Position numbers and translations under genes: made by a program. Shown here in pieces: positions 1 to 4,973 of a DNA stretch of 6,394 nucleotides; within the stretch, counting starts at the first letter, position 1; each line of letters opens with the position of its first letter. The notes beneath the pieces were generated by a model. The model made no database searches. It saw nothing but the letters and a program-made list of their open reading frames with translations, and was not told the DNA's origin. The stretch lies in NCBI GenBank assembly GCA_934096755.1, contig CAKOMU010000051.1, positions 1 through 6,394 on the forward strand, given 5' to 3'. This stretch comes from an uncultured Bacilli bacterium (lineage in GTDB: Bacteria; Bacillota_I; Bacilli_A; RF39; UBA660).

Positions 1-152
1 ACATTATATTGACTATTGATGATGCTGAAACAGATCATGTAGTAGCTTTTGCTAATGGTGGACAAACAATCATCGAAAATGCTCAATTGTTGCATCGCCA
101 TTGTAATCGAGAAAAAAATGCTCAAGAAATTGATCAAGAGTTAGACCTTTAA
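1..152 (+). CDS. HNH endonuclease-type protein, C-terminal fragment (5' end outside window)
   Basis: A reading frame open from the left edge (first full codon at 3) ends in TAA at 150-152, giving about 49 residues. The peptide carries an HNH core: an E-T-D-H-V-V segment at bases 27-44, then A-N-G-G, then N-A-Q-L-L-H-R-H-C-N at about bases 84-110. This matches the usual D-H-(I/V)-(I/V)...GG.T...N.QLL...CN pattern of HNH nucleases. In the family the His and Asp/Asn residues coordinate a metal ion that cleaves DNA. Only the tail is visible, so the N-terminal partner domain cannot be seen; it could be a restriction enzyme, a DUF262/GmrSD-like protein or a homing-type nuclease. The last ten residues are acidic and unremarkable. 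No terminator is obvious before the next promoter at 188. Confidence 0.75.
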   Translation, partial: IILTIDDAETDHVVAFANGGQTIIENAQLLHRHCNREKNAQEIDQELDL

Positions 153-187
153 GTTTAAAATATTTCACTCTTAAAATTTTGAAATGA

Positions 188-196
188 TGGTATAAT
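188..196 (+). promoter_or_regulatory. Extended -10 promoter for the DUF362-CinA pair
   Basis: A perfect TATAAT at 191-196 is preceded by TGG (188-190), an extended -10 element that can work with a poor -35. No good TTGACA-like hexamer lies 16-18 bases upstream. The expected transcript start, about seven bases after the -10, is near 203, which is also where the GGAGG ribosome binding site (203-207) begins, so the untranslated leader would be only about 11 bases. Confidence 0.6.
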
Positions 197-213
197 AAAT
201 ATGGAGGATAAAA

Positions 214-1110
214 ATGAAATCACAAGTATATTTTACAAAAGAAATAAACAGTAACAGTTTAATGAAAATTTATGCAGCTTTAAGTAGAGATCTTTTAGGT
301 AAAGTAGCTGTAAAAATTTCTTCGGGAGAATTAGGAGGACATAATTACTTAAATCCTGCGCTTATCAAAGACTTAATAACCAAATTAAATGGTACAATAG
401 TAGAATGTAATACAGCATATAGTGGAAAAAGAGAAGATTCTAAAGAACATTGGGAAACAATTAAGGCTCATGGTTTTTTAGACATAGCTCCATGCGATAT
501 TATGGATGAAGAAGATGAATTAGAACTTCCAGTATCTGTAAATGGCCATTTAAAAGGTATTAATTATGTAGGAAATCATTTGACTAATTATGATTCTATG
601 TTAGTTTTATCACATTTTAAAGGTCATCTTATGGGTGGCTTTGGTGGCGCTTTAAAAAATATATCGATAGGAATTGCTTCTAGAGAAGGTAAAGCGTGGA
701 TTCATTCAGCTGGCAAGACTAAAAATCCTAGTGAATGTTGGACTTTAAAAACCGAACAAGATGATTTTCTAGAAAGCATGGCGGAAGCTGATCTTAGTGT
801 AATTGAACACTTTAAAAAGGAAAATATGGCATACATAAATGTTGCTAACAATTTGTCTATCGATTGTGACTGCGATTCAAATCCATCTGCACCAGAAATT
901 CCTGATATAGGTATTTTTGCATCCTTAGATCCAGTAGCTCTTGATAAAAGTTGTTATGATTATATTATGAATTTAACAGATCCGCATGCTGATTCTTTAA
1001 AAGAAAGAATGATTAGTAGACACGCAGTTCATATTTTAGAAAAAGCAGAAGAATTAAATATTGGTAAAACAGAATATGAAATTATCAATATAGATGAAGT
1101 TAATGAATAA
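214..1110 (+). CDS. DUF362 domain protein, short form without ferredoxin insert
   Basis: This 298-residue protein belongs to the DUF362 family, whose biochemical role is not established; members are often annotated as iron-sulfur or ferredoxin-like proteins. Visible landmarks are S-H-F-K-G-H at 133-138, G-G-F-G-G-A-L-K-N-I-S at 141-151, I-D-C-D-C at 216-220 and D-I-G-I-F-A-S-L-D-P-V-A-L-D at 231-244. Many relatives have two CxxCxxC...C 4Fe-4S motifs between the GGALKN and DCDC blocks. Here that stretch (about 160-205) holds a single Cys in a W-I-H-S-A-G...E-C-W segment, so no ferredoxin domain is present. The ATG at 214 is well supported by GGAGG at 203-207, six bases away. There is no signal peptide or membrane segment, so it is probably cytoplasmic. 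Its 3' end overlaps the CinA-like gene by 17 bases, suggesting co-translation. Family assignment is confident; function is unknown. Confidence 0.85.
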   Translation: MKSQVYFTKEINSNSLMKIYAALSRDLLGKVAVKISSGELGGHNYLNPALIKDLITKLNGTIVECNTAYSGKREDSKEHWETIKAHGFLDIAPCDIMDEEDELELPVSVNGHLKGINYVGNHLTNYDSMLVLSHFKGHLMGGFGGALKNISIGIASREGKAWIHSAGKTKNPSECWTLKTEQDDFLESMAEADLSVIEHFKKENMAYINVANNLSIDCDCDSNPSAPEIPDIGIFASLDPVALDKSCYDYIMNLTDPHADSLKERMISRHAVHILEKAEELNIGKTEYEIINIDEVNE

Positions 1111-1579
1111 ATTAGAAAAGATAGTTTCCCAATTACGTATTAATCATGAAACCATTAGCACCATGGAATCTTGCACTGGCGGTATGCTTGCTAGTTTTAT
1201 TACGAACATTGCCAAATCTAGTGAAGTCTTTAAATATGGTGCGGTTACTTATTCTAATGAATATAAAATAAAAATGGGAGTAGATGCAAAAATCATTGAA
1301 GAGTATGGCGTTTATAGTCTAGAAACTGCCATTGCCATGAGTAAAGCCATTAGTTATTATGCAAATGCTGATTATGGTATTGGTATTACAGGTAAACTAC
1401 ATCAAAGTAATCTGCTAAAAAAAGAATTAGATGATAAAGTAGTATATTTTAGTATCTATCAAAAATCTTCAAATAAGTGTTATACACAAATTGTGAAAGT
1501 TACTAGTAATAATCGAATAATCAACAAAAAACAAGTCATCAAAAAAATAATAGAAATGTTAAATCAAGTTATTGATTAA
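1094..1579 (+). CDS. CinA C-terminal domain protein (nicotinamide-nucleotide amidase-like)
   Basis: This 161-residue stand-alone CinA C-terminal domain resembles PncC, which deamidates nicotinamide mononucleotide to nicotinic acid mononucleotide in pyridine-nucleotide recycling. The signature M-E-S-C-T-G-G is at 24-30 and V-T-Y-S-N-E-Y-K at 51-58. By family alignment Ser26, Tyr53 and Lys58 correspond to the known active-site residues. The G-I-G-I-T-G at 95-100 matches the strand before the family's A-G-P-G-G-G loop, but here it continues as K-L-H-Q-S-N, so that loop is absent and activity is uncertain. The gene overlaps the DUF362 gene by 17 bases and has no clear Shine-Dalgarno, so it is probably translationally coupled. 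The in-frame ATG at 1103, beside the upstream stop, is an equally possible start. Its stop overlaps that of the opposing radical SAM gene. Confidence 0.8.
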   Translation: MKLMNKLEKIVSQLRINHETISTMESCTGGMLASFITNIAKSSEVFKYGAVTYSNEYKIKMGVDAKIIEEYGVYSLETAIAMSKAISYYANADYGIGITGKLHQSNLLKKELDDKVVYFSIYQKSSNKCYTQIVKVTSNNRIINKKQVIKKIIEMLNQVID

Positions 1580-2487
1580 AGTAAATCACCTTGATAAACA
1601 TTTCTTTTTTTCATTTCTTTGTCTATATCATTCAACACACAAACTTTTTTAACTAACCAATCTGGTGCAATTAAATCTTCTTTTATAGGATCTCCAGTTA
1701 TCCTCATTATTACGATATTGTCACTCAAATGTTGTAATTGTTTTATGACAATATCAATATATTGTTCTTTAGTTAAAATGGAAAACGGTTGTTTTTGATA
1801 TAAGATTCCTAAAGTAGTATTTTTATTCACAAACAGCATATGAATTTTGATAGCATCAATTTTTATTGTGTTTAAATACTTAACTGTATTAAGCATATCT
1901 TCTTCGGTGTCAGTTGGTAAACCATTAATAATGTGAGCTACTACAAAAATTTTTCTTTTTTGTAACTCTCTTACCGCTTTAGTAAAATCTTCAACTGTAT
2001 GACCTCGATTTATAAATTGTAGCGTATATTCATTACTACTTTGCAAGCCTAACTCTACGATTAAAAAAGTTCTTTTGTTTAATTTTTCTAAATAATCTAA
2101 CCATTCTGGTGTTAATAAGTCAGGTCTAGTAGCAATGTCAATTCCCACCACATTTTTTTGATCTAATAATTGATTAATGTAATTTTTCATGATATTAATA
2201 TCTATATATGTATTACTACCAGATTGAAAGTAAGGAATATATAAGCCATCAGGCCATTTTTGTTCCATAATACGTTTAACTTTATTAAATTGGGCGATGA
2301 TATCTAATGAACTATCACTAATAGAAGCGGATGAGCTATTAGAACAAAATATACAACCTCCAGATAATTTATTAGGACAGGGACTATTTATATCTAAAGG
2401 TATTTTAAATACTTTTTTACCAAATTTGGTTTTAAAAAAATAATTGGAGGTATGATATCTTTTGTTATCTAAAGTATATTTAAACAT
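1576..2487 (-). CDS. TIGR01212-type radical SAM protein (YhcC/YtqA-like)
   Basis: From the chosen start this is a 303-residue radical SAM enzyme. The cluster-binding cysteines are C37, C45 and C48 in P-C-P-N-K-L-S-G-G-C-I-F-C; the wider first spacing is typical of this Elp3-like group rather than the classical CxxxCxxC. Further landmarks are Y-F-Q-S-G-S-N-T-Y (86-94), G-I-D-I-A-T-R-P-D (115-123), V-E-L-G-L-Q-S (144-150), N-R-G-H (160-163) and a G-L-P-T-D-T-E-E-D-M segment (189-198). As I recall, B. subtilis YtqA of this family acts in tRNA wobble-uridine modification (MnmL); orthology here is inference. The frame is open upstream to 2598, but that would run through the tRNA gene and its promoter. 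ATG 2487 has GGTGAT four bases upstream and opens with M-F-K-Y-T-L, like other family members. The gene converges on the CinA-like gene, sharing TTAA at the stops, and no methyltransferase partner (YtqB type) lies beside it. Confidence 0.88.
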   Translation of the reverse strand: MFKYTLDNKRYHTSNYFFKTKFGKKVFKIPLDINSPCPNKLSGGCIFCSNSSSASISDSSLDIIAQFNKVKRIMEQKWPDGLYIPYFQSGSNTYIDINIMKNYINQLLDQKNVVGIDIATRPDLLTPEWLDYLEKLNKRTFLIVELGLQSSNEYTLQFINRGHTVEDFTKAVRELQKRKIFVVAHIINGLPTDTEEDMLNTVKYLNTIKIDAIKIHMLFVNKNTTLGILYQKQPFSILTKEQYIDIVIKQLQHLSDNIVIMRITGDPIKEDLIAPDWLVKKVCVLNDIDKEMKKRNVYQGDLL

Positions 2488-2503
2488 ATTAATCACCAAA
2501 AAC

Positions 2504-2532
2504 ATTTTAACATGCTCTAATTGAAATTTAAA
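2504..2532 (-). promoter_or_regulatory. Candidate promoter of the radical SAM gene
   Basis: On the minus strand, TGT-TAAAAT (positions 2512 down to 2504) forms an extended -10, with a weak TTTAAA -35 at 2532-2527 and a 17-base spacer. The predicted start near 2497 coincides with the GGTGAT ribosome binding site (2497-2492) of the ATG at 2487. The leader is therefore very short, as at the other promoters in this window. The sequence is AT-rich, so chance matches are likely. Confidence 0.4.
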
Positions 2533-2533
2533 G

Positions 2534-2562
2534 TTGTTATTTTCGTCAATAATTGGTATAAT
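2534..2562 (+). promoter_or_regulatory. tRNA-Thr promoter
   Basis: TTGTTA (2534-2539), a 17-base spacer and TATAAT (2557-2562) with an upstream TGG (2554-2556) make a strong sigma-A type promoter with an extended -10. The transcript would start near 2569, only about three bases before the mature tRNA 5' end at 2572, leaving little 5' leader for RNase P to remove. It is divergent from, and nearly abuts, the candidate radical SAM promoter. Confidence 0.75.
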
Positions 2563-2571
2563 TAAATTGTT

Positions 2572-2647
2572 GCTGAAATAGCTCAGTTGGTAGAGCAATG
2601 CCCTCGTAACGCATAGGTCGTAGGTTCAAGTCCTACTTTCAGCACCA
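2572..2647 (+). tRNA. tRNA-Thr (anticodon CGT)
   Basis: A complete cloverleaf is seen. The acceptor stem 2572-2578 pairs fully with 2637-2643. The D stem GCTC/GAGC is at 2581-2584 and 2593-2596, with an AGTTGGTA loop. The anticodon loop CTCGTAA is at 2603-2609 with anticodon CGT at 2605-2607, which reads ACG (Thr). The T stem GTAGG/CCTAC is at 2620-2624 and 2632-2636 around TTCAAGT. The discriminator is A at 2644 and CCA is encoded at 2645-2647. One oddity is that the last anticodon-stem pair (2602 with 2610, tRNA positions 31 and 39) is C opposite C. The gene has its own promoter and terminator, so it is a single-gene unit. Confidence 0.95.
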
Positions 2648-2684
2648 TTGAAGTTAAAAATCGCACTTTTGTGATTTAGTATAT

Positions 2685-2717
2685 AAGTTCATAATATTTG
2701 ATATTATGAGCTTTTTT
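2685..2717 (+). terminator. Intrinsic terminator after tRNA-Thr
   Basis: A 13-base-pair stem (2685-2697 with 2701-2713, one G-U pair) closes a three-base TTG loop and is followed directly by a T tract to 2717. It lies about 40 bases past the tRNA and ends that transcript. The core CATAATAT/ATATTATG is A/T-rich but the pairing is nearly perfect. Confidence 0.85.
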
Positions 2718-2760
2718 AAATAAATCAGATTACATATTGCATACTACCGGCTCTATTACT

Positions 2761-2850
2761 TCAAATATCATTGTCATAACAATAATATTCAGCACTATAT
2801 CTAGCTAAAATAATTCCTATTAAAATTATTGATATTCCTTTTTTTGTCAT
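2761..2850 (-). CDS. Doubtful micro-ORF, 29-residue hydrophobic peptide
   Basis: On the minus strand an ATG at 2850 opens a 29-codon frame ending in TGA at 2763-2761. The peptide begins M-T-K-K, continues with a hydrophobic stretch (I-S-I-I-L-I-G-I-I-L-A, residues 6-16) and ends in a Tyr-rich acidic tail with one Cys. This is the layout of a tiny membrane peptide. An in-frame ATG at 2859 would add three residues. Support for translation is poor: only GGAA lies upstream of the ATG. There is an extended -10-like TGG-TAATAT at 2879-2871 but no -35. It is divergent from the XRE-type regulator. A 30-codon frame is easily chance in this base composition, and I recognise no family. Confidence 0.2.
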   Translation of the reverse strand: MTKKGISIILIGIILARYSAEYYCYDNDI

Positions 2851-2899
2851 ATTGAACATTCCATTAGTCTATATTACCAATAAAAAACATCAAATATTT

Positions 2900-2924
2900 T
2901 ATAATTATATATGTCTAATAATTA
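2900..2924 (+). promoter_or_regulatory. Possible -10 and operator-like inverted repeat upstream of the XRE gene
   Basis: A perfect TATAAT at 2900-2905 lies about 55 bases before the start codon, without a recognisable -35. It overlaps a 7-base inverted repeat, TAATTAT (2902-2908) and ATAATTA (2918-2924), separated by nine bases. A repeat over the -10 of an HTH gene would suit self-repression, but A/T-only arms this short occur often by chance here. Confidence 0.25.
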
Positions 2925-2960
2925 ATTTTTAAATGAGAACATGATTTTTAGGTGATGCAT

Positions 2961-3392
2961 ATGATTACAGAAAGATTAAGAGATATTAGAGAAGATAGTA
3001 ATTTAAAGCAAAGCGATATGGCACAAATTTTAAAAACTACACAAAGCAATTATTCCAGATGGGAAAATGGTACTGAATTTATACCATTAAAGAAATTAAC
3101 AATTTTATGCAATTATTTTAATGTTAGTATGGACTATATTGTTGGAATCACTAGAGATGAAACAGGTAACGGCAAACATCATCTTGATAATAAAATAATG
3201 GGAAAAAACTTAAAGAAAATAAGAACTGATAACAATATATCTCAAACAGATTTAGCAAATTTTCTAAAGACTTCTCAATCAACTATCAGCGCTTATGAAT
3301 CAGGCAAGACTACAATACTAACAGCTTTTGCTTTTCAAATAGTAAATAAATATAAAGTTTCACTAGATTGGTTACCTGGTAGAATAAAATAA
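2961..3392 (+). CDS. Small regulator with two tandem XRE/Cro HTH domains
   Basis: This 143-residue protein consists almost wholly of two XRE-type helix-turn-helix domains. Domain 1 (about 3-64) contains Q-S-D-M-A-Q-I-L-K-T-T-Q-S-N-Y-S-R-W-E-N-G at 17-37 and ends in M-D-Y-I-V-G-I-T. Domain 2 (about 81-142) repeats the pattern with Q-T-D-L-A-N-F-L-K-T-S-Q-S-T-I-S-A-Y-E-S-G at 95-115 and ends in L-D-W-L-P-G-R-I. The two halves are clearly similar, indicating an internal duplication. There is no ligand-binding, peptidase or dimerisation extension, so it is probably a DNA-binding repressor or activator with unknown targets. The frame could open at GTG 2952 or ATG 2955, but AGGTGAT (2950-2956) sits four bases before ATG 2961, which I prefer. 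It stands alone; the next gene downstream has its own promoter behind a terminator. Confidence 0.85.
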   Translation: MITERLRDIREDSNLKQSDMAQILKTTQSNYSRWENGTEFIPLKKLTILCNYFNVSMDYIVGITRDETGNGKHHLDNKIMGKNLKKIRTDNNISQTDLANFLKTSQSTISAYESGKTTILTAFAFQIVNKYKVSLDWLPGRIK

Positions 3393-3628
3393 TTATGAAG
3401 AAATAGACACACATATCAGGTAAGTTCAATCAACATGTCAAAGATATTTTAAAACTCGCCATGGATAGATATATTTTATTATCTAAGCTATATAAGATAG
3501 ACACAGATGAACTGTATTGCAAAACATAACTAAAAAAAGTTGATTAATTTTTAAAGAAACAACTAATAAAAGTGTCAAATATTAATGAATTTATTTTTGA
3601 CTAGTGAATGTATAACACCATCAGTAAG
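3393..3628. other. Gene-poor stretch with a possible decayed reading frame
   Basis: Between the XRE gene and the rlmB terminator/promoter (326 bases to the rlmB start) no intact gene is visible. One plus-strand frame is open from 3407 to the TAA at 3527-3529 (40 codons), with protein-like composition, e.g. V-K-D-I-L-K-L-A-M-D-R-Y-I-L-L-S-K-L-Y-K. Its only ATG (3463) has no ribosome binding site and a TAG precedes it at 3404-3406. It could be the tail of a lost gene or chance. A 9-base direct repeat ATAGACACA occurs at 3403-3411 and 3497-3505; I attach no function to it. Confidence 0.4.
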
Positions 3629-3670
3629 ACACCTTTTTGTAAAGTTACATGCACAAAAAGTGTTTTTTTT
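3629..3670 (+). terminator. Probable intrinsic terminator upstream of rlmB
   Basis: ACACCTTTTTGT (3629-3640) pairs with ACAAAAAGTGT (3653-3663) with one bulged C, leaving a 12-base loop, and the stem runs into eight T residues (3663-3670). It would stop transcripts arriving from the XRE side before the rlmB promoter, whose -35 overlaps the end of the T tract. The stem is A/U-rich, so efficiency is uncertain. Confidence 0.6.
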
Positions 3671-3697
3671 GTACATAAAATTTTCTTGTGTTATAAT
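3669..3697 (+). promoter_or_regulatory. Promoter of the rlmB - sigma factor operon
   Basis: TTGTAC (3669-3674), a 17-base spacer and TATAAT (3692-3697) preceded by TGT (3689-3691) form an extended -10 promoter. The predicted start near 3704 is just before the AAGGAGG ribosome binding site (3705-3711), giving a leader of about 15 bases. Its presence shows that the open frame upstream of ATG 3719 is not coding. Confidence 0.75.
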
Positions 3698-3718
3698 AAC
3701 TATCAAGGAGGAATTAGT

Positions 3719-4384
3719 ATGCGTGTATATGGAGTAAATGTTTTAAAAGAAATCGATAAAAAACAAATTAAAAAGGTTTATACTTCTCGTAAAGAAATTG
3801 CAAGATATTGTCAAGATAATAAAATCAAATTTGAATTTGTAGATAATCATTTTTTAAACAAATTGACAAAAGAAAATCATCAAGGAACTATTATTGAAAC
3901 TTTTGATTATGATTATTGCAGCTTAAAGGATTTAGAAGGCAATTTGGTTTTAATGCTTGATCATTTAGAAGATCCACATAATTTTGGCGCCATCATAAGA
4001 ACTTGTGCAGCAGTTGGAATCAAAAGTATTATTATACCTAAAGATCGTAGCGTTAAAGTAACAGATGTTGTCATAAAAACTAGCGTAGGCACCATAAGTT
4101 ATGTCAAAATAATAATGGTTAATAATTTAGTAAATACTATCAAAGAATTGCAAAAACAAGGATATTTTATTTATTCGGCATCGATGGAAGGTAAAGATTT
4201 TCGTAAAGTAGATTATGCCGCAAAAAAAGTTTTAGTCATTGGTAATGAAGGATCAGGCATAAGTAGATTAGTAAAAGAAAATACTGATGAATTAATTAGT
4301 ATTCCCATGAATCCTAATGTAGAAAGTCTTAATGCATCAGTCGCAGCTTCTTTATTGATGTATCAACTGGCAAATTATGAATAG
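3719..4384 (+). CDS. rlmB: 23S rRNA (guanosine-2'-O-)methyltransferase, RlmB/TrmH SPOUT family
   Basis: This 221-residue SPOUT-class methyltransferase of the TrmH/RlmB family uses S-adenosylmethionine to methylate a ribose 2'-OH in RNA; E. coli RlmB modifies G2251 of 23S rRNA. A short N-terminal substrate-binding part (about 1-72) is followed by the knotted catalytic domain. Motif 1 is L-D-H-L-E-D-P-H-N-F-G-A-I-I-R-T at 80-95 (Asn88, Arg94), motif 2 is V-L-V-I-G-N-E-G-S-G-I at 171-181 (Glu177), and motif 3 is I-S-I-P-M-N-P-N-V-E-S-L-N-A-S-V-A at 193-209 (Ser203, Asn205). The frame is open to 3608, but AAGGAGG at 3705-3711 and the promoter fix ATG 3719. The protein is slightly shorter than the roughly 230-250 residues common in the family. 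It overlaps the sigma-factor gene by eight bases, matching the conserved rlmB-sigH neighbourhood. The exact target nucleotide is inferred from synteny. Confidence 0.9.
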   Translation: MRVYGVNVLKEIDKKQIKKVYTSRKEIARYCQDNKIKFEFVDNHFLNKLTKENHQGTIIETFDYDYCSLKDLEGNLVLMLDHLEDPHNFGAIIRTCAAVGIKSIIIPKDRSVKVTDVVIKTSVGTISYVKIIMVNNLVNTIKELQKQGYFIYSASMEGKDFRKVDYAAKKVLVIGNEGSGISRLVKENTDELISIPMNPNVESLNASVAASLLMYQLANYE

Positions 4385-4931
4385 TTATTTAGATACTGAA
4401 TTGCTATCGCTTTATCAAGAAAGAAATGAAGTTGCCGAAGAAATTTTATATCAAAAATATGAAAAAATTATTAACATGATTATTTACAAGTATAAAGAAC
4501 GAATAAAGGATTTACGTATTAATTTAGAAGACATAAAAAATGAATGTATGCTTAGTTTTTACACTGCTTTAAACAGTTTTGATGCTAAAAAAAATACAAC
4601 TTTAAGTACGTACGTTTACTTAATTATAAATCGACGAATTAAAAGTATTTTACGGTATGAATATAGTAAAATTTCTAAAGATACATGGTTTTTTGAATCA
4701 ATAGAAAACATAGAATCTACTACCCAATTAATTGTTGAAAATGAAAATACTCTAGACCTTTTAAACGACTTAGGGACTTATTTAAATCCGGAAGAACAAG
4801 ATTTAGTAAAATATTTATATAATGGGTATAACTATAAAGAAATAGCTCAAATACTTAACAAAAAATATCATCAAGTGTATTGGCTCATAATCAACTTACG
4901 AAACAAACTGCAGAAGTTTCAAACTATTTAA
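4377..4931 (+). CDS. sigH: SigH-like sigma-70 family RNA polymerase sigma factor
   Basis: This 184-residue protein has the two-domain layout of a small sigma factor. Region 2 is at about 24-95 (L-Y-Q-K-Y-E-K-I-I-N-M-I through the D-I-K-N-E-C segment, then F-D-A-K-K-N-T-T-L-S-T-Y-V-Y at 68-81 and N-R-R-I-K-S). Region 4 is at about 136-182, with P-E-E-Q-D-L-V and an HTH in N-Y-K-E-I-A-Q-I-L-N (152-161). The position between rlmB and secE-nusG is where Bacillus sigH lies, hence the symbol. The protein is somewhat shorter than B. subtilis SigH, and its region 4 recognition part (K-K-Y-H-Q-V-Y-W-L-I) is divergent, so its promoter specificity cannot be assumed. Its start overlaps the rlmB stop and lacks a clear Shine-Dalgarno, suggesting translational coupling. 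No anti-sigma gene is adjacent, and no competence or sporulation genes are in view. Confidence 0.78.
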   Translation: MNSYLDTELLSLYQERNEVAEEILYQKYEKIINMIIYKYKERIKDLRINLEDIKNECMLSFYTALNSFDAKKNTTLSTYVYLIINRRIKSILRYEYSKISKDTWFFESIENIESTTQLIVENENTLDLLNDLGTYLNPEEQDLVKYLYNGYNYKEIAQILNKKYHQVYWLIINLRNKLQKFQTI

Positions 4932-4937
4932 ATACGC

Positions 4938-4966
4938 TTGCAATTTTGACCTCATTATGCTATATT
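4938..4966 (+). promoter_or_regulatory. secE-nusG promoter
   Basis: TTGCAA (4938-4943), a 17-base spacer and TATATT (4961-4966) with TGC immediately upstream (4958-4960) form an extended -10 promoter just after the sigma-factor stop codon. The predicted start is near 4973, directly before a small hairpin. A TTGACC at 4947-4952 is the better -35 by sequence but is only nine bases from this -10, so I prefer TTGCAA. Confidence 0.6.
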
Positions 4967-4973
4967 ATAAGTG

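Larger units (their letters stand above)
2718..2950. other. Sparse AT-rich intergenic region between tRNA-Thr and the XRE gene
   Basis: Apart from the low-confidence micro-ORF (minus strand, 2761-2850), a possible -10/inverted repeat near 2900-2924 and the ribosome binding site of the next gene, I see no gene, RNA or repeat here. Stops are frequent in all frames on the plus strand. Confidence 0.6.

Noticed and set aside
162..185. Inverted repeat ATTTCA/TGAAAT as a terminator for the HNH gene
   Set aside because: Six-base arms, a 12-base A/T loop and no T tract following; likely chance.
1565..1597. ATCAAG/CTTGAT inverted repeat at the CinA-radical SAM junction as a terminator
   Set aside because: Only six pairs with a loop of more than 20 bases and no adjacent T run.
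2488..2598. N-terminal extension of the radical SAM frame up to 2598
   Set aside because: It would run through the tRNA-Thr promoter and into the tRNA gene. ATG 2487 has a GGTGAT site and matches the family N-terminus.
2658..2677. Hairpin AAATC-g-CAC/GTGATTT just after the tRNA, as a terminator
   Set aside because: It has a bulge and no T tract after it. The hairpin at 2685-2717 is far better.
2718..2850. TGA read as Trp (Mycoplasma-type code), which would lengthen the micro-ORF to about 44 residues
   Set aside because: All tryptophans in the recognised genes are TGG, including conserved ones in NusG and SecE, and no gene requires TGA as sense. The absence of TGA stops among ten genes is not significant in such AT-rich DNA.
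3608..3718. 37-codon N-terminal extension of rlmB
   Set aside because: The stretch contains a terminator hairpin and a clear promoter, and AAGGAGG at 3705-3711 points to ATG 3719.
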